42,256 nucleotides of DNA, from NCBI GenBank assembly GCA_003221615.1, contig QHSQ01000020.1, positions 1 through 42,256 of the forward strand, given 5' to 3'. A program made the translations under genes and the position numbers. Below, in pieces: positions 1 through 8,000 of the stretch (positions are counted from its first letter, which is position 1; every line of letters begins with the position of its first letter). The notes under the pieces are model-generated. The model saw only the letters and a program-made list of their open reading frames with translations. It did no database searches and was not told the DNA's origin. Origin of the DNA: Candidatus Rokuibacteriota bacterium (GTDB lineage Bacteria; Methylomirabilota; Methylomirabilia; Rokubacteriales; CSP1-6).

Positions 1-369
1 GGACCAGAAGGCGGAGTCGTGGGCGAGTCCCACTCTCACCGTCATGTCGAGCTCATCCGCCAGTGTCAGGATCGTCTCGAGCGGTGGCTCGGCCACCGGG
101 GAGAGTCGGGTGCTCGGATAAAATGCCATGTCGTCGTACGCGGTCCACTGGACGACGATCTCCCCGGTTCGAAGCTGCGCGAGATATCCGAAGAGCCGCC
201 GCCACGAGTCCTCGCTCCACGAGCCGTGGGCCTGCGAGAGCTGGATGAAAGTTCCGTGGAGCCTGGGCGGCGGCGCCTGCGCCAGTGACGCCGCGCCACC
301 GGAAAGTGTCACCGCGGCGAGACCGATCCAGAGCCAAGGCCACCGGGCCGGCATCGTCACGCGCGCCAT
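1..369 (-). CDS. DUF4434 domain protein, secreted (partial, C-terminus outside window)
   Basis: The frame is open from an ATG at 369 to the window edge, giving 123 residues. An N-terminal signal peptide is visible (charged start, hydrophobic WLWIGLAAVTLSGGAA core, likely cut near residue 31 after SLAQA). The mature part begins GTFIQLSQAHGSW and continues with a W-x3-SW-x-RLF helix and an EIVVQWTAYDD strand. This is the pattern of the N-terminal part of DUF4434, a TIM-barrel family of unknown function related to glycoside hydrolases. The start lies 3 bases after the stop of the NfrA-like gene, so translation is probably coupled and the protein probably serves the same polysaccharide pathway, perhaps as a periplasmic glycan-trimming enzyme (inference). 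Family assignment is fairly sure; function is not. Confidence 0.75.
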   Translation of the reverse strand, partial: MARVTMPARWPWLWIGLAAVTLSGGAASLAQAPPPRLHGTFIQLSQAHGSWSEDSWRRLFGYLAQLRTGEIVVQWTAYDDMAFYPSTRLSPVAEPPLETILTLADELDMTVRVGLAHDSAFWS

Positions 370-372
370 CCC

Positions 373-2265
373 TCAGAAGCGCAGCACGCCGGTGAGCACG
401 AGTCCATGGAAGCTTCCGTCGGAGGCGCCGCGTTGGCGATTGAAGAAGTCGCCGGCCTTGTACTGGATCAACAGCTCGACGCTGCCTCGATAGCCCTCGT
501 ACCGCGACTCGCCGAACAGATACCGGAGCGAAACGCCGCCGCCGCCCTCCACGAAGGAGTCCGTGGGGCCGCGGGCATCCTGATACCTCGCGTCGACGAC
601 GACATGGGGCGTGAGCAGGACCTGGTTGGCGATCCGGAAAGTGACTCCTTGCCTGGCTTCGCCGTACAGGACCCACAGGGAGCGCTCGACGAAGTAACCG
701 ACGTCGGCGAAGACCGTCGTGTAGTTCCAGTGCGACCAGTCGGGTTTGCCGAGCAGCGGATGGTGCTCCCACGAATACAGCGCGCGGAGGAGCCAGTCGT
801 CACTCGCGTCCCTCCCGATCGCGAAGAGTCGTTCGGCGCTCACGAAGAGGTTCTGGGTTCTCAGCGGCTTGTACCGAAGGCCGACACCCGCCTGGAGCGA
901 ATGGTCATCGACGTCGAGCGATTCGGGTCGGAAATTCCAGAGCAAGCGCGCGAAGACCTGGAAGATCCGCTCGTCACGGAAGCCGATCACCGGGGGCTGA
1001 TACGCGACCTCCACGCCGCTCTGCGACGGGAGCGTCCCGCCTACGGCTCCTCCCGACCCGGTGCTGGGCTGGCGCTGCGACGAGCGGTAGGTCAGGTAGG
1101 CCGTCGCCTCGAACCGCTTGGCGAGGCGCGCCACCTCTTGCTGCAGCCGCGCCCGTTCCTCCGCGATGTCGCTCTCGGGTCGGGGATCGCGTGGTGCGTT
1201 GTCGATGGCCTTCTTGAACCACTCGACCGCCCGGGAGGTATCCGATAGCGCCGCATAGATGTAGCCCAGCTCCTGATAGAGCGGCAGGCGATCGGGATCC
1301 CGGGCGACCACTCCTTCGAACACGCGGGCCGCGTCGGCCAGGCGCCCGGCATCCTTGTACGCGTAGCCCAGAGCGACCGCGTAGCCGAGATCGTCCGGCG
1401 CGAGGGCGTGCGCCCGCTCGAGATGGTCGACGGCCTCCGGGCGGCGCTTGAGGTCTCCAAAGGCGAGACCGAGAGCATGGTGCCGTTGCGCCGACGGCTC
1501 CAGGGCGTTGGCCTCCTCGAGGGCGGCGATGCTGTCCGTCAGCCTCCCCTCGGCCCGGTCGAGCGCCGCGAGCTCGTCGAGCCGGACGGCGCGACTGGCC
1601 CGCGACAACCGGTCGGGCTCGATCGCCGTCAACGTTTGCCGGGCCCGACGCGCGTCGCCCAGGAGGCGCTGTGCTCGACCCAGCCGGAGCGCGATCTCCG
1701 GGTCGTCGCCGAGGGCAAGGGCTCGCTCCCACGCCTCGGCCGCCGCGGCGTGCTGTCCCTCGGCGGAGTAGAGGTAGCCCAGAGAGCCGAGGACGTCCTT
1801 CTGCTCGGCGGGCGCGAGTTCCTGAAGTCGAAGCAGGGCGAGCTGAAGCCAATGGATGGCGACCCCCGGCTTCTTCAAGCGCTCGTAGCAGCGCGCCAGG
1901 TAGACGAAGGAACGGGGCGCAGGGGACTGCCGAGCCGACAGCTCCAGCTCGCCGACCGCCTCCTCGCAGCGATCCAGCGACAGGAGCGCGAAGCCGAGGT
2001 TCTGGCGGATCTGCCAGTGATCGCGCCCGGCCGCGATCGCCGCGCGAAAGTATCGCGCGGCCTGTTCGTAGTCCCTGCGTTGCAGCGAGGCGACGCCCAG
2101 GCGCTCCAGGATCTCGGCGCGCTCCGTCGCGGGCGGAGGAGGCCGCTGAGCCTGGACGACGGCGGGTGAGACGCACACGAGTTGCACGGCGAGGCCGAGG
2201 GCCCAGACGAAGAAGCCTAGCCGAGGCCGGATTGGTCCAGGCGCTCGGCCCAGGGGAGGGGTCAC
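373..2265 (-). CDS. NfrA-like outer-membrane protein (TPR + C-terminal barrel)
   Basis: 630 residues from a GTG at 2265. The frame stays open further upstream, but this GTG overlaps the previous stop (GTGA, 4 bases) and sits directly before a signal peptide (hydrophobic FFVWALGLAVQLVCVSPAVVQA), so it is the likely start. Residues of about 45-380 are tandem TPR helices. From about residue 385 to the end the chain alternates aromatic and polar residues (RYKPLRTQNLF, VSAERLFAIGRD, YGEARQGVTF, LTPHVVV) and ends in a terminal Phe, typical of an outer-membrane barrel. This matches the C-terminal domain of the phage N4 adsorption protein NfrA. The role would be export or surface display of the glycan made by the NfrB-like enzyme. 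PgaA was considered, but no pgaB, pgaC or pgaD gene is present. Confidence 0.8.
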   Translation of the reverse strand: MTPPLGRAPGPIRPRLGFFVWALGLAVQLVCVSPAVVQAQRPPPPATERAEILERLGVASLQRRDYEQAARYFRAAIAAGRDHWQIRQNLGFALLSLDRCEEAVGELELSARQSPAPRSFVYLARCYERLKKPGVAIHWLQLALLRLQELAPAEQKDVLGSLGYLYSAEGQHAAAAEAWERALALGDDPEIALRLGRAQRLLGDARRARQTLTAIEPDRLSRASRAVRLDELAALDRAEGRLTDSIAALEEANALEPSAQRHHALGLAFGDLKRRPEAVDHLERAHALAPDDLGYAVALGYAYKDAGRLADAARVFEGVVARDPDRLPLYQELGYIYAALSDTSRAVEWFKKAIDNAPRDPRPESDIAEERARLQQEVARLAKRFEATAYLTYRSSQRQPSTGSGGAVGGTLPSQSGVEVAYQPPVIGFRDERIFQVFARLLWNFRPESLDVDDHSLQAGVGLRYKPLRTQNLFVSAERLFAIGRDASDDWLLRALYSWEHHPLLGKPDWSHWNYTTVFADVGYFVERSLWVLYGEARQGVTFRIANQVLLTPHVVVDARYQDARGPTDSFVEGGGGVSLRYLFGESRYEGYRGSVELLIQYKAGDFFNRQRGASDGSFHGLVLTGVLRF

Positions 2266-3791
2266 GGCGTCGCCTGATGCTCCGTGAGGGCCAACGCCCG
2301 CTCGAGATACTTGACGGCGTCGTCCAGCGCGTCGAGCTTCATGCACGTTTCGCCGAGCGCCATGTAGACGGCGACATCCTTCGGGTTGAGTCCGATCGAC
2401 TGCTCGAACGCCTCGCGCGCCTCACGATACCGCCCCTGGGCATGATAGATGAAGCCCTGCCGTTTGTACGCCTCACTTCTGATCTGCGCCGTCCCGCCGC
2501 CGGCCGCCGCGGCGATCAGATGGCGCAACGCCGGGTCCCAGCGCCGGAGCGTACCATGGAGGGTGGCGATCCTCAGATGCGTTTGCCCGCTCGCATCGCG
2601 GTCGGCGACGGGCTCGAGCGCGGCTGCCGCCTCGGCCAACCGGCCGGCGCGCTCGAGCGCCTCGGCCCACATGGTCAAGGTTGGCAGGTCCGCGCGAAGC
2701 TTCGCCGCCGCGCTGAGCGTCTCGACCGCCGCGGGGAGCTGGCCCAGCTTGAGGTACCCCTGTCCAAGCGCGATCAAGACCCGATGGCGATCCTCGGGCG
2801 CGCTCGCCGTCGCGACGAGCTCGCTGAACTCGCGGGCGGCTTCGCGGTAGTCGCCGAACGCATAGAGAGCATTGGCGAGTCGCTCGCGGTCCTGGGCGCT
2901 GCCGCTGGCCTCCGCGGTCGCTCGAAACCATCGGGTTGACTCCCCGACGTCCCTTCGCGAAAACGTCACCTCCGCGAGACGACGGAGGACGGCTGCATTG
3001 CGCGCATCGGTCTCTAGCATCGCCAGCAGCTCCTGACGGGCCTGGCCCCAGTGCTGCTGCTTCTCGGCCAGCTCCGCTCGCGCCTCGCGCACGCGAAGCC
3101 GTTCGGCGGCGTCCCGCGCCTCGGTCAGCGCCGTCGCGAACACGACCTCCGCTTCCTTCAGTCGGCCGAGCTTCTGGAGCACGCGACCACGCCTGAGACG
3201 GTGATCGGCGCTCGGCCGCAGGGCCACGAGGCGATCGGCAGCGGCGAGGGCCTCCTCGGCTGCTCCGTGCGCGGTTGCCAGATCGACGATCATCGCCAGG
3301 GCGAGCGTCTGGTGCTCGACCCTGGCGCCTTGCACCTCGGCGACTGCGCGAAAATCCCGGATGGCCTCGGCGTCGTCGGACCGAGCGTGGTTGGCCAGGG
3401 CCCGGTAGAGCAATGCAGGGGCGAACCCGGGGCGCTCCCGAAGAAGCGCATCGGCTTCCCGAATCAGCTCGGCGTGGGCGTTGAGGCGATGGAGCAGGAC
3501 GAGATAGCGGAAGCGGACCTCGAGGTCACGAGGATCGATCGACAGGTATGTTGCGAACTCCCGCTTCGCCTGCTCCAGCTCGCCTGCGGCGATCATCCGG
3601 TAGGCACGGTCCAGGTGCGGGTAGGTTCGGAAACGCCGGATCTCTCGCTGAAGCCATCCCTCGTCACGCACTACCTCGAGCGCCGCGCCGTAGCCGGAAG
3701 CCTCGGGGGCCTTCGGCGGCGGCGGAGTGCAGCCGGCCATCGCAATGGTCAGCGAGAGGACGCAGCCGATCGCGGCCGCCCGTGACATCAT
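2262..3791 (-). CDS. TPR lipoprotein, likely the detached N-terminal half of NfrA
   Basis: 509 residues. The N-terminus is a lipoprotein signal with lipobox AMAGC (Cys21), followed by a Pro-rich linker. The rest is helical TPR repeats, e.g. the clear one near residues 455-495 with GFIYHAQGRYREAREAFEQS. The segment RTYPHLDRAYRMIAAGELE at about residues 55-73 resembles the start of the TPR region of E. coli NfrA. Its start ATG overlaps the stop of the glycosyltransferase gene by one base, and a second ATG follows at once, so start choice matters little. Its own stop overlaps the start of the TPR-barrel gene by 4 bases. Together the two proteins have about the layout of one NfrA, so I infer a gene split in which this half is a lipid-anchored periplasmic scaffold. 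TPR and lipoprotein calls are sure; the NfrA relation is likely. Confidence 0.75.
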   Translation of the reverse strand: MMSRAAAIGCVLSLTIAMAGCTPPPPKAPEASGYGAALEVVRDEGWLQREIRRFRTYPHLDRAYRMIAAGELEQAKREFATYLSIDPRDLEVRFRYLVLLHRLNAHAELIREADALLRERPGFAPALLYRALANHARSDDAEAIRDFRAVAEVQGARVEHQTLALAMIVDLATAHGAAEEALAAADRLVALRPSADHRLRRGRVLQKLGRLKEAEVVFATALTEARDAAERLRVREARAELAEKQQHWGQARQELLAMLETDARNAAVLRRLAEVTFSRRDVGESTRWFRATAEASGSAQDRERLANALYAFGDYREAAREFSELVATASAPEDRHRVLIALGQGYLKLGQLPAAVETLSAAAKLRADLPTLTMWAEALERAGRLAEAAAALEPVADRDASGQTHLRIATLHGTLRRWDPALRHLIAAAAGGGTAQIRSEAYKRQGFIYHAQGRYREAREAFEQSIGLNPKDVAVYMALGETCMKLDALDDAVKYLERALALTEHQATP

Positions 3792-5236
3792 CAGGCTGCC
3801 CTAGGTGCCGAGCGCCGACGCAACTCTGCTTCGGACGGGAAGACGTGGCCCGTCTTGTCCCAGGCAATCGGCCGTCCCGTGATCAGGTGTCGCGCGAAGA
3901 GCCGGATGGCCCGGGCGGTGGCCGCGAAGTTGACGACATTGCTCCAGACCTGCCTCGGCACCGCGAGAATGGCTTGACGCCACCCATAGAGCTGCCAGAC
4001 GCACAGCGAGCGCTGCACCAGGCGCTCCAGCATCAGGAATCCGTTGGCCCACATGAGGTACCAGAGCCACGACCCGGATTCGACCACCGGCGGATACCGG
4101 TACGCGTCGGGGACCAGGGACGTCGTGACCCACACGGCGATCACGAACCCGACCGCGACATAACCGACCATCACGATCTGATTCGTGAGGAGCCCCTTGC
4201 GATCTCGGAACAGCGCATACTTCGTCCAGAGGTCGCCCCGCCAGCCCAACCCCGCCCAGCCCTGCAGCGTGATCCCGATGATCCATCTCGATTTCTGTCG
4301 GACGGCCTGCGAGAATCGAGACGGGAAGTATTCCCAGGTCCCGATGCACTCCCGCATCGAAGCCTGGTCGAGCGGCCCCCGGCGCTCGATCGCGAGACTC
4401 ACGAAGGTTTGGCTGAGCCCGTAGCGCTGCAGCCGCATGCCGATCTCGTAGTCCTCCGTGAGGGAGTCGAGGCTGAAGACCTGGTTCTCCGAGTCGGCCG
4501 CGAGGAGACGCAAGGCCCGCCGGCTGAAGGCGCAACCCACGCCGGCGGCCGGGATGCTGCCGGTCAGCCATTGCCGGACGGGCAGCTCCCTGACGTGACT
4601 GTGCGCGAACTCGTCGAGATAGTGTCCGGCCGTGAACCAATGCCACCTCGTGGGCAGGCACAGGACCGGTAACTGCACCATGTCGTACCGTGGCATCAGG
4701 GTGTTGAACAGATTGAACGACAGCGAGTGAGGCAGGTCCTCCGCATCGTGGATGACGAACATCGAGAACGTGAGGGAAGTCTCTCGCTCGAAGTCCAGGA
4801 TCGCCTGGTAGATCCAGTTCAGGCAGTCCGACTTGCAGGTCGGCCCGTTGTTCGGGCAGACGACCCGGTGAACATTGGCGAACGACTCCGTCACGACGTC
4901 GACCTCCCGGTGGGTGGCCGGATCGTTAGGGTACGTGCCGACGAAGACGTGGTAGTTCGAGTACGAGACGGACTTCAAGATGTTGCCGACCATCCGACGG
5001 ATCACGGCCGACTCGTCCCAGGCCGGCACCATCACGGCGATCGGCTGCTCGGTGATGCCGAGCAGCTCCTGCTCGGTGGCGACGTGAGGAGCCGGGACCC
5101 GCCGGTAGGCCATCGCGACGAAGCAGAGGTCGACGAAGCAGTCATCGATCCCGCTCAGCAAGCACGCGACGCCCACGACGGCCAACAGGCCCTTGCAGAC
5201 GACGAGAAGGACGGGGAGAACCTCGGCGGCGCTCAT
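3791..5236 (-). CDS. nfrB: NfrB-like membrane glycosyltransferase (GT2), no MshEN domain
   Basis: 481 residues from an ATG at 5236, chosen because it overlaps the wecB stop as ATGA and follows a GGCGG site; the frame opens further upstream but would overlap wecB by 73 bases. Processive GT2 hallmarks are visible: VMVPAWDES near residue 70, HDAED at 163-167, TED at 260-262 and QKSRW at 314-318. HVFVGTYPNDP, GPTCKSDCLNW and GHYLDEFA are close to E. coli NfrB, the synthase of the N4 glycan receptor, thought to use UDP-ManNAc. There is a membrane segment at the N-terminus and two or more after residue 345. E. coli NfrB continues with an MshEN c-di-GMP-binding domain after the GRPIAWDKTGH region; here the protein stops about 20 residues later, so that control is absent. 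The polymer is inferred to be ManNAc-based. Confidence 0.88.
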   Translation of the reverse strand: MSAAEVLPVLLVVCKGLLAVVGVACLLSGIDDCFVDLCFVAMAYRRVPAPHVATEQELLGITEQPIAVMVPAWDESAVIRRMVGNILKSVSYSNYHVFVGTYPNDPATHREVDVVTESFANVHRVVCPNNGPTCKSDCLNWIYQAILDFERETSLTFSMFVIHDAEDLPHSLSFNLFNTLMPRYDMVQLPVLCLPTRWHWFTAGHYLDEFAHSHVRELPVRQWLTGSIPAAGVGCAFSRRALRLLAADSENQVFSLDSLTEDYEIGMRLQRYGLSQTFVSLAIERRGPLDQASMRECIGTWEYFPSRFSQAVRQKSRWIIGITLQGWAGLGWRGDLWTKYALFRDRKGLLTNQIVMVGYVAVGFVIAVWVTTSLVPDAYRYPPVVESGSWLWYLMWANGFLMLERLVQRSLCVWQLYGWRQAILAVPRQVWSNVVNFAATARAIRLFARHLITGRPIAWDKTGHVFPSEAELRRRSAPRAA

Positions 5237-6429
5237 CGTACCGCCAGCGAAACTGGCCTGAACTCCCGCGCCCGGTGCAGCAATGGCCGCCGCCCATTGA
5301 ACCATCGAGTCAGCGCTTCGACGATCCGCTCCGCGGCGCGCCCATCCCCATACGGATTGATACCCGTCGACATCTCGTGGTAGGCGATCGGGTCGGTCAG
5401 CAGCCGGCCCACCTGGGTCACGATGCTCTCGCGATCGGTGCCGACCAGCTTCGCGAGCCCCGCTCGAAACGCCTCGGGGCGTTCCGTCACCCTGCGGAGC
5501 ACCAGCAGCGGTTTGCCGAGGGTGGGCCCTTCTTCCTGGATGCCGCCGGAGTCGGTCAGGATGACGTAGGCCCGCCGCATCAGGTCCACGAACCCGATGT
5601 AGTCCAGCGGCGAGATGAGGTGGATGCGCTCGACGCCCGCCAGCATCCGATTCACGGGCTCGCGCACGTTCGGATTGAGATGGACCGGGAACACGACCAC
5701 GAGGTCGGGAAACCGGGCCACCAGATCACGGAGCGCGCGACAAATGCTCTCGAGGTCATGCCCCCACGACTCGCGCCGGTGCGAGGTGACGACGAGCACC
5801 CGGCCGCCGTTGAACGGCCATTCGATGGAGCGCGTCGTCCGAGCCCCGCCCTCTAGTAGCCCACGAAGCGTGTCCACGATCGTGTTGCCGGTGACGACGA
5901 TCTTCCGCCGGGGTACCCCTTCTTTCATCAGGCGCCGCCGTGCCAGCGGCGTCGGCGCCAGATGGATGTCCGCGACGACCGCCGTCAGTCGCCGATTCGC
6001 CTCTTCCGGAAACGGGTTCTCCAGATCGCGGCTACGCAGCCCGGCCTCGACGTGGGCGATCGGGATCCGGGCGTAAAAGGCCGCCAGCGCAGCGGTGAAG
6101 GCCGTTGTCGTGTCGCCCTGCACGACGACCAGGTCCGGCCGATCTGCGGCGAGGCGACGGGCCACCTTCTCGAGCACGCCGCCGGTCAGCTCGGCAAGCG
6201 TTTGATTGGGGCGCATCAGATCCAGATCGACGTCGGGCGAGATCTGGAACAGGGACAGCACCTGGTCGAGCATCTCCCGGTGTTGCGCGGTCGCGATCAC
6301 GGACGTCTCGAAGAGCTCGGGCTCTCGTCGCAGGGCGAGAATGAGTGGCACGAGCTTGAGGGCTTCCGGCCGCGTGCCCAACACGATCGCGATCCGCCGG
6401 CGCCGGGGTGCGGTGTCGCCTCCGTCCAT
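5233..6429 (-). CDS. wecB: UDP-N-acetylglucosamine 2-epimerase (non-hydrolysing)
   Basis: 398 residues, full length for WecB. It interconverts UDP-GlcNAc and UDP-ManNAc in the cytoplasm. Family motifs are all in place: LGTRPEA (17-23), QGDTTTAF with Asp106, HVEAGLRS with Glu128, PEEANRRL with Glu142/143, GNTIVDT, TSHRRES with His217, VFPVHLNPNVR, LTDSGGIQEE (291-300) and NPYGDG near 358. No active-site residue looks changed. The start ATG has an AAGGAC site 6 bases before it and lies 21 bases after the LuxR-type gene; its end overlaps the NfrB-like gene by 4 bases. In E. coli WecB is also called NfrC because phage N4 needs it. Its place inside this operon says it supplies UDP-ManNAc to the NfrB-like enzyme. 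Confidence 0.95.
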   Translation of the reverse strand: MDGGDTAPRRRRIAIVLGTRPEALKLVPLILALRREPELFETSVIATAQHREMLDQVLSLFQISPDVDLDLMRPNQTLAELTGGVLEKVARRLAADRPDLVVVQGDTTTAFTAALAAFYARIPIAHVEAGLRSRDLENPFPEEANRRLTAVVADIHLAPTPLARRRLMKEGVPRRKIVVTGNTIVDTLRGLLEGGARTTRSIEWPFNGGRVLVVTSHRRESWGHDLESICRALRDLVARFPDLVVVFPVHLNPNVREPVNRMLAGVERIHLISPLDYIGFVDLMRRAYVILTDSGGIQEEGPTLGKPLLVLRRVTERPEAFRAGLAKLVGTDRESIVTQVGRLLTDPIAYHEMSTGINPYGDGRAAERIVEALTRWFNGRRPLLHRAREFRPVSLAVR

Positions 6430-6450
6430 GGCTTGTCCTTGGATCCTGGC

Positions 6451-7065
6451 CTATAGAGCCGGGTCGCGGACGAGCGATGCGCGGAGTGCGAGCGCCGCCG
6501 CGGCCGTCCGCGTCTCGACGCCGAGCTTTCGGTACACGCGGTTCAGGTGGATCTGGACGGTCCGCGCGGATCGGCCCAGGATGATCCCGATCTCCGGGTT
6601 CGTCTTTCCCTCGGTGACCCACCACAGGACCTCGTGCTCGCGCGGTGTCAGCCCATGCCGGCGCAGCGGTTGGTGCAAGGGCTGGCGCTGCTCCTGCACG
6701 AGCAGGACGATTTCGCCGGGATCGGAGGTCGGCAACGGACGCATCAGCAAGCGCCGGCCGTCCTGCTCGGCGACGAACGGCATGCCGCGCCCCGATTGCG
6801 CCAACCAGGCCACGAGAGACGGCGGGAGCCAGTCGCCGGTGATGGGCGCGACGTACGCGGCCACGAGCGCTCGAGCGTGCTCGGACACGAATTTGACGAA
6901 GCCGTGGCGACTGACGACGAGCACGGCGTCGGAACGGGAGGCATCGCCTGCCGTGGCCGGGGAATCCGCGGACCACGCGTCATCGGTGGGAACCTCGAGG
7001 AGCGCGGGCTCGGGTGCGACGCGTCCTCCACCGTCGTTCTTCCGCTGAGTACTAATGACTGGCAT
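6451..7065 (-). CDS. LuxR-family transcription regulator with PAS-like sensor
   Basis: 204 residues from an ATG at 7065, chosen for a good GAAAGG site in front and because the frame upstream (to 7410) has the Arg/Ser/Pro-rich look of non-coding DNA. Residues 137-195 are a LuxR-type helix-turn-helix: LTPREHEVLWWVTEGKTNPEIG followed by LGRSARTVQIHLNRVYRKLGV. Residues of about 46-125 (AVLVVSRHGFVKFVSEHAR, then EIVLLVQEQRQ) look like a compact PAS fold that could bind a small ligand. No receiver domain is present. It is the first gene of the polysaccharide operon, 21 bases before wecB, and probably controls it. The signal it senses cannot be read from the sequence. Confidence 0.88.
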   Translation of the reverse strand: MPVISTQRKNDGGGRVAPEPALLEVPTDDAWSADSPATAGDASRSDAVLVVSRHGFVKFVSEHARALVAAYVAPITGDWLPPSLVAWLAQSGRGMPFVAEQDGRRLLMRPLPTSDPGEIVLLVQEQRQPLHQPLRRHGLTPREHEVLWWVTEGKTNPEIGIILGRSARTVQIHLNRVYRKLGVETRTAAAALALRASLVRDPAL

Positions 7066-7591
7066 GGCTTGCCTTTCTCGCCTTTGCTCGCGCGACCGGC
7101 CTGGCCTGCTGAGCTTGCCTGCCTTCCAAGAGTTGCGTGACCACCGCGAGGACTCGCTTGGCCCGCCTCGAGGTCTTGATCGCGGTGAATCGGCTGACTG
7201 TCGGGGCTGGGGCGGCGGGCTGGGCTCGACGACGACCACGGAGCGATGACCGGTGCATCTGTAGACCCGGCGCCCTCTTCCTGGCTGACTTGAAACGTCC
7301 TTCAAGACCGACGGGCTCTCATCCGGCCTCGATCCTCCTCTCCGAGCCGCATCCGGTGACGGCATCAGATCACGGAGAATCCGATCCACACCATCAGGCG
7401 AAGTCCTCAACTTAATACCGAAAGTTCACTTATATATGAGATGTCGGACTCCCGGCGAGCGATCTGGCTCACTAAAAGGTGTCCATGCGCTCGATGACCT
7501 CGGACGGTGGTCGAGCCGAGGACGCTCGCGAGAATCCGCCGTGTGAGACTTCAGCGTGACAGGCTAGTGTGAAGGGAGGCCGAGGCCCGAG
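7066..7591. other. 526-base intergenic region, no gene seen
   Basis: Between the LuxR-type gene and the small HTH gene, both on the minus strand. Open frames here have the biased residue content of non-coding high-GC DNA. The only notable feature is the AT-rich patch near 7408-7440, listed separately. It is the natural place for the promoter of the polysaccharide operon. Confidence 0.5.
7408..7440 (-). promoter_or_regulatory. AT-rich patch, candidate promoter/operator of the polysaccharide operon
   Basis: The patch holds CTTAATACCG and CACTTATATATGAG in otherwise GC-rich DNA, about 350 bases before the LuxR-type start. On the minus strand it gives TATATA and TATTAA hexamers, but I could not pair either with a convincing -35 box at 16-18 bases. 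An AT-rich operator is equally possible. Confidence 0.2.
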
Positions 7592-7807
7592 TCAGACGCC
7601 GAGCGTGAGGCTCTGAAGAGTCCGGACTGTCGCTGCGGAGAGGAGCGCGATCCTTCGGGGCTTTCTTCCGGGGCCTCGGGCGAGGCGTCGCGGCAGCTTG
7701 TGCTTCGAGAGGAGATTCCGGATAGTGCCGTCGGAACGGTGGCAGAGCAGCGCCGCCTCTCGCACGGTATACCAGCGTTCGACATCCCCCGACGTCGAGT
7801 CCGCCAT
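7592..7807 (-). CDS. Small helix-turn-helix (excisionase/MerR-like) protein
   Basis: 71 residues from the ATG at 7807; the open frame goes back to 7936, but that part is not domain-like. Residues 11-40 (RWYTVREAALLCHRSDGTIRN) fit the HTH_17 fold: a tyrosine-led first helix, an AA turn and a recognition helix. A basic stretch (LPRRLARGPGRKPRR) and a final ALLSAATVRTLQSL helix follow. Such proteins bind DNA as small regulators or recombination directionality factors. No integrase or att-like repeat is seen nearby, so a regulatory role is more likely. The ribosome site is weak. It sits between a secreted glycosidase and the polysaccharide operon on the same strand. Confidence 0.6.
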   Translation of the reverse strand: MADSTSGDVERWYTVREAALLCHRSDGTIRNLLSKHKLPRRLARGPGRKPRRIALLSAATVRTLQSLTLGV

Positions 7808-8000
7808 GCCGGAGTCTAGGGCAACACCCGTGCCACAGCTCACCGTCAACTCACGCGGGGTGTTAGAACTACCGGCGTACAAGCCGCTTGCAAGGTAGCT
7901 CAAAGAATTTGCAGAGGGATGCATGCGGAGGGTCACCTCGAGCCGGCCGTGACGGGCCCCCTGGTCGAGCGGGTGTGGGTTCGGGCCGGCGCGGTGAAGC

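Noticed and set aside
373-5236. Poly-GlcNAc (Pga) or cellulose export system
   Set aside because: No pgaB, pgaD, bcsB or bcsZ-like gene is present, and the glycosyltransferase motifs fit NfrB better.
6451-7410. A 319-residue form of the LuxR-type regulator
   Set aside because: The extra N-terminal 115 residues are Arg/Ser/Pro-rich and unlike any domain, and the ATG at 7065 has a good ribosome site.
7440-7591. Possible insertion-sequence remnant (CACTAAAAGGTGTCCA)
   Set aside because: No inverted repeats, target duplication or transposase-like frame could be found around it.
7592-7807. Excisionase of an integrated element
   Set aside because: No integrase, attachment-site repeat or tRNA gene is seen nearby; a plain small regulator fits as well.
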